This document shows positions 41,373-51,129 of a stretch of DNA of 64,000 nt, piece after piece. A program made the position numbers and the translations under genes. Source of the DNA: Phycisphaerae bacterium (GTDB lineage: Bacteria; Planctomycetota; Phycisphaerae; Sedimentisphaerales; UBA12454); assembly GCA_041652575.1 (NCBI GenBank), contig JBAZHC010000010.1, forward strand, positions 1-64,000, written 5' to 3'. The stretch's first letter is position 1, and the number at the start of each line of letters is the position of its first letter. Below the pieces are notes generated by a model. That model did not search any database and had not been told where the DNA came from. It saw nothing but the letters and a program-made list of their open reading frames with translations.

Positions 41373-42782
41373 ATGGCAAACAAGATGACATTCGGAGTTA
41401 TAGTCGGCAATAGAGGTTTTTTCCCGGCACTGCTGGCCAAAAAGGGCCGTGAGGATATACTGAACATACTTAAGAAAAACGGTTATGACGCTGTTTGTCT
41501 TACTGAAAAAGATACGAAGTTCGGAAGCGTCGAGACTTACAGCGACGCGAAAAAATGCGCGGAGCTGTTTGCCAAAAACGCTGATAAAATCGACGGCATA
41601 ATAATAACGCTGCCTAATTTCGGCGATGAAAAAGGCGCCGCCGAGGTTATCAAAAGCTGCGGTCTGAATGTGCCGATTCTCATCCAGGCCGAATCTGACG
41701 ACGCGGCAAAGATGAAGGTCGCAAACAGACGCGATTCATTCTGCGGAAAAATCAGCGTCTGCAACAATCTCAGGCAATCTGGAGTTCCATTCACCCTTAC
41801 AAAATCACATACCGTTAAGGTAAACTCGCCGGAGTTTAAAGCGGAACTCGATGAGTTCGCCGCAGTTTGTCGAATTGTAAAGGGTCTTAAGAACGTAAGA
41901 TTCGGGGCAATCGGCGCAAGAACAGGCGCATTCAATACAGTCCGTTACAGCGAAAAAATTCTCGAGCTTGCCGGGGTCTCGGTCGAAACACTCGATTTGT
42001 CGGAAATTTTCGGCAGAACTGAAAAATTAAGAGAAAACGACAAAGCCGTAAAGGACAAACTGACGGCGATAAAAAAATACGTCTCGACAAAAGGCATTCC
42101 GAATAACGCCCTTGTCAGGATGGCGAAATTCGGCTGCGTCGTCGATTGCTGGATTAAAGAACTTAATCTGGCCGGAACGGCGATTCAGTGCTGGACAAGT
42201 ATGGAAGAATTTTTCGGCGTAGTACCGTGCACTGTTATGAGTATGATGAGTCAGGGACTTTGTCCAAGCGCCTGCGAAGTTGATATAACCGGCCTTTTGG
42301 GAATGTATATCCTGCAGCTTGCAGGAAACAAGCCGAGCGCACTGCTCGACTGGAACAATAACTTCGGAACCAATCCCGATAAATGCGTGCTGTTCCACTG
42401 CAGCAATCTGCCGAAATCATTTTTCAGGTCGGCAAAGATGGACTACCAGGCAATTATCGCAGGCTCGGTCGGAAAAGATAATACTTATGGAACTATTGTC
42501 GGAAGAATCGCTCCGAACAAGGCTACTTTCTGCAGGGTCGCGACAGACGATACGTCCGGCATGATGACGGCATATACCGGTCAGGGAGAATTCACCAACG
42601 ATACAATAAACAGTTTCGGCGGCTACGGCGTTATGAAGATTAAAAACCTTCAGTCGCTCCTGAAATATATCTGCAAGGCCGGTTTCGAACATCATGTCGC
42701 GGTAAATCTCTGCTCCAGTGCCGATGCAATCACAGAAGCCCTTGATAATTATCTGGGCTGGGAAATTTACCGGCATCAATAA
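41373..42782 (+). CDS. L-fucose/L-arabinose isomerase-family protein
   Basis: A 469-residue protein of the FucI/AraA-like fold. Matching blocks are GVIVGNRGFFPA at the start, FGAIGARTGAFNTVRYSE, CWTSMEEFFGVVPC (metal Glu), CEVDITGLLGMYIL, DWNNNFG and HCSNLP. In this operon it most likely supplies the L-arabinose to L-ribulose step, as no classical araA is present. The precise aldose is inferred from neighbours. It overlaps aroA by one base. Confidence 0.82.
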   Translation: MANKMTFGVIVGNRGFFPALLAKKGREDILNILKKNGYDAVCLTEKDTKFGSVETYSDAKKCAELFAKNADKIDGIIITLPNFGDEKGAAEVIKSCGLNVPILIQAESDDAAKMKVANRRDSFCGKISVCNNLRQSGVPFTLTKSHTVKVNSPEFKAELDEFAAVCRIVKGLKNVRFGAIGARTGAFNTVRYSEKILELAGVSVETLDLSEIFGRTEKLRENDKAVKDKLTAIKKYVSTKGIPNNALVRMAKFGCVVDCWIKELNLAGTAIQCWTSMEEFFGVVPCTVMSMMSQGLCPSACEVDITGLLGMYILQLAGNKPSALLDWNNNFGTNPDKCVLFHCSNLPKSFFRSAKMDYQAIIAGSVGKDNTYGTIVGRIAPNKATFCRVATDDTSGMMTAYTGQGEFTNDTINSFGGYGVMKIKNLQSLLKYICKAGFEHHVAVNLCSSADAITEALDNYLGWEIYRHQ

Positions 42783-44059
42783 TGAAACTGCAGGCAAGTA
42801 AATCCCGATTAAGAGGCACCATCGCTATCCCCGCGTCCAAATCGCATACTATCCGCGCAGTCGCGATCGCGTCTTTGGCCGATGGTCAAAGTCTTATCAG
42901 GAACCCCCTGATTTCCGATGACGCATTAAGCGCTATAAAATGCTATAGCCTACTCGGAGCAAAAACAGACTGCTCGGATAAAACCTGCTGGAAAATTACC
43001 GGCACATGCGGAAGATTAAATGCTCCCGATAAAATTATCGACGTCGGCAATTCCGGCACAACGCTGCGATTAGCAGTCGGCTCGGCGGCTCTTTTGCCAA
43101 AGGGTAAAAAGGCAACTTTCACCGGCGACGCACAAATACAAACAAGACCGATACAGCCCCTGCTCGATTCGTTAAATGAACTCGGCGCAAAAGCAGGGAG
43201 TTTGAAAAATAACGGTTCGGCCCCTGTCGAAATCGAAGGCCGGCTCGTCGGCGGCAAAACAACAATCGAATGTTTCACAAGCCAGTATTTGAGCAGTCTG
43301 CTGCTTGCGGCACCATTGGCACAGAAAGACACTGAAATTATTGTGCCCCTGCTCAATGAGCCTGATTATGTGAAGATAACGCTCGACTGGCTCGACTGGC
43401 AGGGCATCAAATATGAAAATCAGAATATGAAGCGTTTTATTGTTAAAGGCGGACAGAATTACAAAGCCTTTGACAAACAGATTCCGGCAGATTTTTCGAG
43501 CGCGACATTTTTCCTTTGCGCCGCTGCGATACTCGATGCCGATATTACCATCACTGGCCTTGATTTTTCGGACAGCCAGCCGGACAAAGCCGTTGTCGAA
43601 TATCTTAAACAGATGGGAGCGAAAATCGACATTACTCCTGACGGCGTTCATATAAAATCGAGCCGACTTAAAGGTGTCGAAATCGATATGAACAGAACGC
43701 CTGACGCTTTGCCTGCGATGGCGGTAACGGCGGCATTTGCCCGGGGAACTACAAAATTTCTGAATGTTCCGCAGGCAAGGAAAAAAGAAACCGACCGTAT
43801 AAAATGTATGGCCGAGGAATTGACCAGGTTAGGCGCGAAAGTCGAAGAATTGGCGGACGGCCTGATAGTTCACGGCAGCAAATTAAAGGCAGCTGTTCTT
43901 AACGGCAGAGGCGACCACAGGATTGTAATGGCACTTTCTCTTGCGGCTATGGGGCTGGATGAACCCTGCACAATCGGCACAGCAGAGGCGATGAATGTAA
44001 CATTTCCGGATTTCGTCAAATTAATGAAGCAACTGGGCGCAAATATAAATTTAGCTTGA
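42782..44059 (+). CDS. aroA: 3-phosphoshikimate 1-carboxyvinyltransferase (EPSP synthase)
   Basis: A 425-residue EPSP synthase: IPASKSHTIRAVAIASLADG, DVGNSGTTLRLAVGSAAL (the usual GNAGT loop is GNSGT), TGDAQIQTRPIQPLL, KKETDRIKCMAEEL and GRGDHRIVMALSLAA. It makes EPSP in the shikimate pathway. The start is fused to the end of the preceding sugar isomerase gene (TAATG), which places aroA in the same transcript as the ara genes. Confidence 0.93.
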   Translation: MKLQASKSRLRGTIAIPASKSHTIRAVAIASLADGQSLIRNPLISDDALSAIKCYSLLGAKTDCSDKTCWKITGTCGRLNAPDKIIDVGNSGTTLRLAVGSAALLPKGKKATFTGDAQIQTRPIQPLLDSLNELGAKAGSLKNNGSAPVEIEGRLVGGKTTIECFTSQYLSSLLLAAPLAQKDTEIIVPLLNEPDYVKITLDWLDWQGIKYENQNMKRFIVKGGQNYKAFDKQIPADFSSATFFLCAAAILDADITITGLDFSDSQPDKAVVEYLKQMGAKIDITPDGVHIKSSRLKGVEIDMNRTPDALPAMAVTAAFARGTTKFLNVPQARKKETDRIKCMAEELTRLGAKVEELADGLIVHGSKLKAAVLNGRGDHRIVMALSLAAMGLDEPCTIGTAEAMNVTFPDFVKLMKQLGANINLA

Positions 44060-44122
44060 ACAATATAATCTTCCTATTTATACTCTTGCGAACGAATTAC
44101 TCATAACAACAGGAGATATATA

Positions 44123-45451
44123 ATGTTAGGCTGTCATTTTGGACGGATGTTTCAGGTAACTGTAGCCGGAGGCTCGTATCAGGACGGATTAACCGCTGTA
44201 ATACAGGGTCATCCCCCTGCCATGCCGATAACTGAACAGGAAATCTACGGCGATTTGCTTTTGCGGAAGCCCGGAGCCGATGAGCTTAGCTCGCCTCGCA
44301 AAGAACCCGACCTGCCGGTAATATATACCGGTATTAACGCCGCAGATACCGTTGAAAACGCCAATAACAAGGGACTAACCAACGGCACTCCGCTGACTAT
44401 TCTTATTCCGAATCTCGACAGGCACTTTATCCATATAAAGCAGTATCAGGATACAAACCGTACACCTCGGCCGGGACATGCCTCTTACGCATCGTTTATG
44501 AAATACGGGCCTGCCGATGACGCCATTGGCGCAGGAATCTTCAGCGGAAGATATTCGTCAACTATCGTAGCGGCAGGTTATATCGCCAAAAAGGTGCTTC
44601 AGAAGTGCGGCATAGAGATTTTTAGTTTCGTCAGGGAACTTGCGGGCATACGATGCAGACAATTAGATGTTTCCAAAGCTTTCAAATCCACGCAGAACTA
44701 TAAAAAGATGCGGCGGGACCTTGACCCGTTTTATCAGGAACTATATGTAAACGGCAGAATAAATGCCGAAATGCGATTTCTTGAAAAAATAGCTGTTCTT
44801 GCAGAGGTGGAAAAAGAAATCGATAAGATTCGCAATAAAACTCCGAAAACAAATGCTCTTGAAATAGAGGAAAAATACGGCGTACATCACATCCTAAACT
44901 GTCCCGACATAGAGACGGCAGAAGAAATGGTAAGTGCCTGCAGCAGGATTTCCGCAAGCGGTGATTCAGCGGGCGGCGTTGTGGAGGTTGTCGTCAAGGG
45001 CGTTCCTGCCGGTCTCGGAGAACCGGTTTTTGACAAGCTCGACGCCGAACTGGGGAAAATGCTCGGCATAGGAGCAGTAAAAGGCGTTGAAATAGGTGCG
45101 GGCTTTGCTGTAAAGGATATGACCGGCTCGCAGGATAACGACCAGATGCACTCGGAAAAGGGTAAAGTAGTATTCGATTCCAATAATGCCGGCGGTATAA
45201 CCGGCGGACTTTCAACGGGACAGGATATAGTCATAAGACTTGCAGTAAAACCAACGCCGACAATCGATAAACAACAAAGAACCGTCGACAAATACACGCT
45301 TGAGAATAAAATGCTGGCCGCAATTACAAGAAGAGACCCTACAATTGTAGCACGAATCTGGCCGGTAGCTGAAAATTATACCGCGATGATTATTCTTGAT
45401 AATCTGCTGGCGCATTACGGCTATCAAGCGGTAAAACAAAAATTCGAATAG
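44123..45451 (+). CDS. aroC: Chorismate synthase with an altered active-site loop
   Basis: A 442-residue chorismate synthase-like protein. Recognisable blocks are FGRMFQVTV, PPAMPITEQEIYGDLLLRKPG, RPGHASYASFMKYGP (conserved His), GIFSGRYSSTIVAAG and SQDNDQMH. The usual GESHG near residue 16-20 reads GGSYQ, so the catalytic histidine is Tyr19. The protein is also longer than the normal 360-400 residues through an insertion around 205-260. It follows aroA in the same direction. It may be a divergent but active enzyme or one with changed function. Confidence 0.85.
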   Translation: MLGCHFGRMFQVTVAGGSYQDGLTAVIQGHPPAMPITEQEIYGDLLLRKPGADELSSPRKEPDLPVIYTGINAADTVENANNKGLTNGTPLTILIPNLDRHFIHIKQYQDTNRTPRPGHASYASFMKYGPADDAIGAGIFSGRYSSTIVAAGYIAKKVLQKCGIEIFSFVRELAGIRCRQLDVSKAFKSTQNYKKMRRDLDPFYQELYVNGRINAEMRFLEKIAVLAEVEKEIDKIRNKTPKTNALEIEEKYGVHHILNCPDIETAEEMVSACSRISASGDSAGGVVEVVVKGVPAGLGEPVFDKLDAELGKMLGIGAVKGVEIGAGFAVKDMTGSQDNDQMHSEKGKVVFDSNNAGGITGGLSTGQDIVIRLAVKPTPTIDKQQRTVDKYTLENKMLAAITRRDPTIVARIWPVAENYTAMIILDNLLAHYGYQAVKQKFE

Positions 45452-45470
45452 CCCGTCAAACAGGTCAAAA

Positions 45471-45498
45471 AAAAGGCCGACGTTAATGTCGGCCTTTT
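45471..45498. terminator. Bidirectional terminator between aroC and the secretin gene
   Basis: AAAAGGCCGAC/GTCGGCCTTTT 11-bp stem (45471-45481, 45488-45498) with a 6-base loop. A-rich on the left and T-rich on the right, so it can end transcripts from both converging genes. Confidence 0.8.
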
Positions 45499-45520
45499 AA
45501 ATTCAGTAAAAGTTATAAAT

Positions 45521-48421
45521 CTATTTTTCTTCAAGAGGAGCGAAATATTCGCGTTCGGCTTCATTCTGCAGCATAATCGTAGGCTTTACAAGTATCAGCA
45601 ATACATCCTGATCCTTGATCTTGCTGCGGTTACTGAACAGTCTTCCGATAATAGGCATTTTTGAAAAACCCGGTACGCCTGCCTCTCTGTTAACTTCAGC
45701 ACTGAGTTTCTGGCCGCCAATCAACAATGTACCGCCGTCCGGCACACTTACATGCGTTTGAACTTCGGAAATTTCCGCGACAGGAAGCTGAATATTATAC
45801 TGATCACCAGTGGTGTTAGAATAAACAGGATATTGCTTGTCAAGGTCTACTTTTGAATAATTAGCAACTATTACAAGGTCAACATATTTTTTATCGTCGC
45901 TTATCCTTGGGGTTACATCAAGCGTAACTCCGTCTGCAACAATTTCAGTTGTAGGATTGGCAATGGTTCTTATCGCAGCAAAATCGGCGTTAGCAGTTAT
46001 ATCCTCAAATTCATAATCTGAAATATAAGCGGATTCCTTGGCTACCACGATAGAAGCCCGTTCACCGCTGAGAACCGTAACCCTTGGAGCTGTAAGCATT
46101 TTAGCATCTCTGTGTGCCTGTGTCGCTCTTAAGAAAAACGAGACAGACAAATCATCCATAATCGAACCATACGTACCACCGCCGACAAGGTCTATCGCGC
46201 TGGCTATGCCGCCCAGAGAGCCGGGAACAGTTGTAGAAGATGGAGCTGAAAACTCATATGAGCCCTGCTCAAATATCATTGCGCCAAATTTTCCAAACGG
46301 TCTGATAAAGAGATTTGTGTCAAGACCAATATCCTCGAGGAAGTTTTCTGTAACAAAAAGAAATCTGGCTTCAATCGAGACCTGCTGGCTGCTTGTTTTA
46401 CGCAGCTCTTTCATAAACTCTTTGATTTGGTCGTGAATCTGAGGCGTCTGGCTTATAACAAGCCTGTAGATTCCTAATCCATTGATTCCGTAAATAGTGA
46501 CCGTGCCCTGACCGCCATTGATTAACCAGCTCTCAGGAGAAACCGCATCCTGTATTGTTTGTGCTAAAATAGTAGCCTTTTCTTCAGAGTCTGTACTTGT
46601 ATCTTCAGCCTGTCCGCCGCCGCCGCTCAGACCGCCGCCGCCGCCGCCACCGCTGGGCAACTGCATTTGCGACTCGAAATTAACCGGTGGGGCTATAAGG
46701 TCGGTAATATCATAAACATTAGGAATAAGTTTGCCCGGAAGCGATTCTCTGGTCGCTATTGTCATAACACCCTCTTCAACAGCGAAATCTATGTTTGCAA
46801 TACCGCCGGAAACCGTGTTCAACACTTCTTTCAGGGCTTTCCCAACAGGGATGCCGGTAAAACCCTGCATTCCTATTACTGTGTCCTGTTCAATATATGC
46901 ATTGTCGGCGAGGTCTTTCCATCGGACGATAATCTTCAGCGGAGGCTCGACAGATGTTTTTATGATTTCTATCGCCTCATTCAACGGAGTATCCGGAGTA
47001 AGAGCGCTTAAATCAACTATCGTTTCAAGCTGTTTGTAAACCGCGACATCGACAGACGGAAGACCTGAGATTATCTCCGGCTTCCTTTTAGCAGCTATGT
47101 CCTGCCAGTTACGCGGATATGTGTATAAGTCTGCATGAGGTATCATAGACCTCTGCGTATCAGTTAAAACAGCCTCTTCCTGTTTGCCGATTTCACGTTT
47201 AATTTCAAGCTGTGTCCGAAGATTTATAATATCCTCCAGCATCTGCTTGTTTCTTGCTGCTTCTCTGTTTTGCGGGTCAATTGCCAAAAGCGTATCCATC
47301 TGGGCAAGAGCCTCATCATATCTCTGCTGCTCCTGATATTCCTGAGCATGCGTCAGGAGGTCCTGTATTCTCTTCTGCTTGTCGGCAGCCTGCTGGGCTC
47401 TGAGCTTTTCCTGTGATGCCTGAGCCTCGGTCTTGGCCTTTTCAGCTTTCTGAAGTTCCGTTTCCGACTGACGAGTACCAACCTCGGTTAAAAGCTGCTG
47501 CAGTGTGGCAGTATATTGTGTATAATCATCGCCTAAAAGCAGTTTATTCTTTTCGACAACTGCTGAGGCACGCGATATTTCATCTCTGGCCTTGGCAAAG
47601 TCCTGCTTGTCTGCATAATCTTTCGCCTTTGCAATGGCTTCATTGACCACAGCCTTCGTGTAGCTTTGCTGAATGCGCTGTTTTTGCTTAACAACCTCAA
47701 TATAATTCTCTTTTGCCAGTTCCTGCGGCACCTGGACAGGCTCCGACTCAATTACGGCATCATTAGCCTCTACCTGCGGGACAGGAACGATAAACTCCTG
47801 GTCAACCTGCGGCTGCTCAACAGGCATCGATACCTGTTCTGTATTGTTGATGTCGTTGGCGTCTACAGATACAAATTTGATATAGTCAGGATTGACAGTC
47901 GACGACTGAGTCTGTGTCTGGTCCGCTGTAAATGTCTGGTCAAGGGCGGCAAGTTCTGCATCAACAGCCGCAAGTTCCTGACTGGAAAGCAGACCGCTTT
48001 GTTTGACCTGCATATACTTTTGTTTTGCCTGTAAATATTCGCCTTGTGCGGCAAAATTTCTTGCCTGGCTTAACAGTTCTGTTACGATATTTGGTGGCGC
48101 AACCTGATTAACTTCCTGCGGACTGGATTGCGAGTCCAGCTCACCGAGAAGTTCGTCAAGTTTGCTCACATCAGAGGCGCTAAGATAGTCTCGATATGCT
48201 GCTGCTTTTTGGAGCGTTACCTTTGCCTGGTCATGCATACCTCTCTGGTACTGTTCATAACCAATTTCAAAAATCTGCTTCCCTGTCTGGCGCATAGCCT
48301 GAGCTTTGGCAGAAGCATCATCCGCTGTTAAACCAAGCGAAGCTGCCGAGCCAAAAATAAATAGCGCCGCCAAAATGACACCCAACAAAGGCCATCTCGT
48401 CGTCGATACACCGATAGACAC
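45521..48421 (-). CDS. Secretin (type II/IV pilus family) with long coiled repeat region
   Basis: A 966-residue protein starting at GTG with GGAG upstream. After a signal peptide (to about residue 32) comes a long Q/A/E-rich helical region (35-430) with TPR-like segments (YQRGMHDQAKVTLQKA, YQEQQRYDEALAQMDTLLAIDP). It continues with N-domains and a secretin channel domain: VSIEARFLFVTENFLEDIGLD, TAPRVTVLSGERASI, VPDGGTLLIGGQKL and the end VPGFSKMPIIGRLFSNRS. A Gly-rich linker (SGGGGGGGLSGGGG) sits in the middle. It would form an outer-membrane pore for pili or secretion. Confidence 0.9.
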   Translation of the reverse strand: MSIGVSTTRWPLLGVILAALFIFGSAASLGLTADDASAKAQAMRQTGKQIFEIGYEQYQRGMHDQAKVTLQKAAAYRDYLSASDVSKLDELLGELDSQSSPQEVNQVAPPNIVTELLSQARNFAAQGEYLQAKQKYMQVKQSGLLSSQELAAVDAELAALDQTFTADQTQTQSSTVNPDYIKFVSVDANDINNTEQVSMPVEQPQVDQEFIVPVPQVEANDAVIESEPVQVPQELAKENYIEVVKQKQRIQQSYTKAVVNEAIAKAKDYADKQDFAKARDEISRASAVVEKNKLLLGDDYTQYTATLQQLLTEVGTRQSETELQKAEKAKTEAQASQEKLRAQQAADKQKRIQDLLTHAQEYQEQQRYDEALAQMDTLLAIDPQNREAARNKQMLEDIINLRTQLEIKREIGKQEEAVLTDTQRSMIPHADLYTYPRNWQDIAAKRKPEIISGLPSVDVAVYKQLETIVDLSALTPDTPLNEAIEIIKTSVEPPLKIIVRWKDLADNAYIEQDTVIGMQGFTGIPVGKALKEVLNTVSGGIANIDFAVEEGVMTIATRESLPGKLIPNVYDITDLIAPPVNFESQMQLPSGGGGGGGLSGGGGQAEDTSTDSEEKATILAQTIQDAVSPESWLINGGQGTVTIYGINGLGIYRLVISQTPQIHDQIKEFMKELRKTSSQQVSIEARFLFVTENFLEDIGLDTNLFIRPFGKFGAMIFEQGSYEFSAPSSTTVPGSLGGIASAIDLVGGGTYGSIMDDLSVSFFLRATQAHRDAKMLTAPRVTVLSGERASIVVAKESAYISDYEFEDITANADFAAIRTIANPTTEIVADGVTLDVTPRISDDKKYVDLVIVANYSKVDLDKQYPVYSNTTGDQYNIQLPVAEISEVQTHVSVPDGGTLLIGGQKLSAEVNREAGVPGFSKMPIIGRLFSNRSKIKDQDVLLILVKPTIMLQNEAEREYFAPLEEK

Positions 48422-48759
48422 TGGTTATCTCCTATAATTTATAATTACTTAAAAGTTTAAGATGCTCAGGCAACATCCCAATTTCGTAAAGCCGTTCGGC
48501 TCCGTATACTTTATATAATCTACTACTGTTACTGAGATTATCCATCTTAACAAAAACCCTATTTTTTTTCAAGCTAAATTTATGTTTTTAATCAACACTG
48601 TTTTCAAGAGTATTTTGCGTTTTTTGGATTTCATCATATAATCCTATTATTCCGGTTATTACATCGGCCGCAGAAGGCTGACTATGGAGTAAAATTTTTA
48701 AAAAAAGAGCGATTTAAGAAAATATATAAAACCGATAATTCTCTAAAAGAACTGAACTT
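48422..48759. other. Divergent intergenic region, AT-rich
   Basis: About 340 bp between the secretin (leftward) and tsaB (rightward) genes. It is AT-rich and should hold both promoters; no convincing -35/-10 pair, RNA gene or repeat was identified. Confidence 0.5.
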
Positions 48760-49488
48760 ATGACAAAATCAGCAATTAGACACAAAATATTAGCCCTGGC
48801 ACTGGAAACCACCGGCAGAATCGGGTCTGTCGCCCTTGGGTGCGATGGAGATTTATCGGACGAAAAAACATTTTCTGCCCCGCTTCGTCATAGTGCCGAA
48901 CTATTTGATACTACAACTGAACTATTTAAAAAGTTCAATCAAAAGGCTAACCAGACAAGCCATATCTACATTTCTATCGGTCCCGGCAGCTTTACCGGCA
49001 TAAGAATTTCGGTGGCGGTCGCAAAAATGATGTCACTGGCGGCACAAAGTAAAATTGTCGCGGTAAACACAAGCGATGCGATGGCGATGAATGTCGAGGA
49101 CGACAGTATCGGAAAAATTGCCACGATAATCGACGCCAAGCGTGAGCAGTTTTTCGTCGCGGTCTTTGAAAAAAACAACGGCTCATGGCAGAAGATTTTG
49201 CCGGACTGCATGATAAAGGCCGGAGAGTTCAAAGAAAAATTCGGCGGCGAGCCAATATGGCTGCTCGGCGAAGGTCTGCTTTACTACGCCAAAAAATTTG
49301 AGACAGACAATATTAAAATACTCGATAAGGAATACTGGTCGCCGAGAGCGTCAAATGTTTTCAGAATCGGAACACAAATGGCAGCGGAAGGAAAATTCGC
49401 CAACCCGGTCAGCCTTGTACCATTCTATATCCGCCGACCGGAAGCCGAAGAGAACTGGGAGAAAAAACAGGTTAAATCAATCAGCTAA
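48760..49488 (+). CDS. tsaB: tRNA threonylcarbamoyladenosine synthesis protein TsaB
   Basis: A 242-residue ASKHA-fold protein. The family pattern is ALALETTGRIGSVALG, HSAELFDTT, and SIGPGSFTGIRISVAVAKMMS, followed by the FVAVFEKNNGSW-type second domain. TsaB supports TsaD in making t6A37 of tRNA. Its 3' end converges on and overlaps miaB by 12 bases, so two tRNA-A37-region modification genes meet tail to tail. Confidence 0.88.
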   Translation: MTKSAIRHKILALALETTGRIGSVALGCDGDLSDEKTFSAPLRHSAELFDTTTELFKKFNQKANQTSHIYISIGPGSFTGIRISVAVAKMMSLAAQSKIVAVNTSDAMAMNVEDDSIGKIATIIDAKREQFFVAVFEKNNGSWQKILPDCMIKAGEFKEKFGGEPIWLLGEGLLYYAKKFETDNIKILDKEYWSPRASNVFRIGTQMAAEGKFANPVSLVPFYIRRPEAEENWEKKQVKSIS

Positions 49489-50844
49489 TTTACCAAAAAG
49501 TGTTAACGCACTTGTCCTGTCAATATTTACATCCGCAAACCGCCCCGCCAGATTAGCCGGGCCGTCAAAAACAACAATATAGTCGCCTGCCGTCCTGCCG
49601 ATAAGCTGAGGATGTTCCTTTTTGCCGGCTTCATCGAGATGAAATTTTTTGCTTATGCCTTCAACGAGGACTTTTACAGTTTTGCCAATGAAAGATTTGT
49701 TTAGTTCGGCACTGATTTTTTCCTGAACCGCAAGAAGTTCGATATTCCTCTGTTTTTTTACTTCCATCGGCACGTTATCGGCCAGTTTTTCATCGGCTCT
49801 TGTGCCGGGACGAGGCGAATATTTGAATATATAGCAATTTTTATATTGAGCCTTTTCGACAAGCTCTACAGTTTTTTGAAAATCCTCATCGGTTTCGCCC
49901 GAAAACCCGACAATAAAATCGCCCGCTATCGCGATATCAGGGACAATCTCTCTTGCTTTGTCTACAATTTGAAGATATTGGGCGCAGGTATAGCCGCGAT
50001 TCATAGTTTTGAGGATTTTGTCCGAGCCGCTTTGTGCGGGTATGTGCAGATACCGGCAAATTTTCGGCAGGTCAATCATCGTCTTAAAAATTCTTTCGTC
50101 AAAATTTTTTGGATAGCAGGTAACAAACTTAATCCATTCAATACCACCTATATTGCTTACTTCGTAAAGCAAATCCGCGAATGAAAATTTTTCATAATGA
50201 TATGAATTTACCGTTTGGCCGAGCAGTGTTACCTGTTTTATGCCCGCATCGACAAGTTTTTTAATTTGGGCAACGATTTTTTCAGGCGGCCTCGACGCTT
50301 CCGGGCCTCTTACATAAGGCACAACACAATATGAACAGAACTTGTCGCAGCCCCGCATTACACGAACATACGCCTGTGCGGGAAGATTATTTTCCGCTGA
50401 GTCATAAGAATATTCAAAATCGTCAAGCTGATTCGATTGCTGCTGTGAAGATTTATGCCTGATATCACTGCTGACGGCAGTTAATTTCGTGTTTTGCTCG
50501 ATGGTTTTGTTTACAAGATTTACAAGTTCAGGTATCTGCAGCGGCCCGCAGACAATATTAACCGCCTGATGGCTGAGCAAATCCTCTTTTAACCTTTGAG
50601 CCATACAGCCGAAGACAGCGACGACAAGATGAGGATTTGTTTTCTTTATGTGCTTCATATGCCCCAAAAGCGAAAGTACTCTTTCTTCGGCATGATTGCG
50701 GACAGAGCAGGTATTTACAAGCACAACGTCAGCGTCTCCGACTTCTTCGGTAAATTCAAAACCTGCCTGTATAAAGGAGTTAACAACCAGATTTGTGTCG
50801 AGCTTGTTCATTTGACAGCCAAAACTTCGGAGGAATATTTTCAC
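49477..50844 (-). CDS. miaB: tRNA-2-methylthio-N6-dimethylallyladenosine synthase
   Basis: A 455-residue radical-SAM methylthiotransferase. The N-terminal cluster cysteines are in FLRSFGCQMNKLDT, NTCSVRNHAEE and VFGCMAQRL. The radical-SAM motif is CDKFCSYCVVPYVRG, and a C-terminal TRAM domain begins near FIGKTVKVLVEG. It adds methylthio groups to i6A37 of tRNA. Its start overlaps the GIY-YIG gene stop by four bases. Confidence 0.93.
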   Translation of the reverse strand: MKIFLRSFGCQMNKLDTNLVVNSFIQAGFEFTEEVGDADVVLVNTCSVRNHAEERVLSLLGHMKHIKKTNPHLVVAVFGCMAQRLKEDLLSHQAVNIVCGPLQIPELVNLVNKTIEQNTKLTAVSSDIRHKSSQQQSNQLDDFEYSYDSAENNLPAQAYVRVMRGCDKFCSYCVVPYVRGPEASRPPEKIVAQIKKLVDAGIKQVTLLGQTVNSYHYEKFSFADLLYEVSNIGGIEWIKFVTCYPKNFDERIFKTMIDLPKICRYLHIPAQSGSDKILKTMNRGYTCAQYLQIVDKAREIVPDIAIAGDFIVGFSGETDEDFQKTVELVEKAQYKNCYIFKYSPRPGTRADEKLADNVPMEVKKQRNIELLAVQEKISAELNKSFIGKTVKVLVEGISKKFHLDEAGKKEHPQLIGRTAGDYIVVFDGPANLAGRFADVNIDRTSALTLFGKLAD

Positions 50845-51128
50845 AACATCCTCCTGATTCCATGCTTTTTAACAAGCTCTTCTTTTTTTTGTCTTGTTAA
50901 CGTTTTAATATCTTTTTCTCCGTTTAAAGCACTTTTGTAATACTTATATTTTTTGGCATAAGCCAGCGTTGCCGGCCGTTTATTTCTAACGTATTTCGCC
51001 CCTTTGCCGCTATTATGCAAAGCAATTCTTTTTTCAAGATTGCTCGTGTAGCCGGTATAATACGTTCCGTCTTTACATCTAAGTATGTAAACCCAGTAAT
51101 CCGCTTTACGAATCGGCACCTTCGACAT
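50841..51128 (-). CDS. GIY-YIG nuclease-domain protein (UPF0213-like)
   Basis: A 95-residue single GIY-YIG domain: DYWVYILRCKDGTYYTGYTSNLEKRIALHNSG with the variant motifs VYI and YTGYT, then KGAKYVRNKRPATL. Such small proteins are common; their cellular job is poorly known. It is translationally coupled with miaB downstream and follows the alpha/beta hydrolase gene by one base. Confidence 0.88.
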   Translation of the reverse strand: MSKVPIRKADYWVYILRCKDGTYYTGYTSNLEKRIALHNSGKGAKYVRNKRPATLAYAKKYKYYKSALNGEKDIKTLTRQKKEELVKKHGIRRML

Positions 51129-51129
51129 T

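Noticed and set aside
46518..46715. Proline-rich frame antisense to the secretin gene
   Set aside because: It is the complement of the Gly-rich linker codons.
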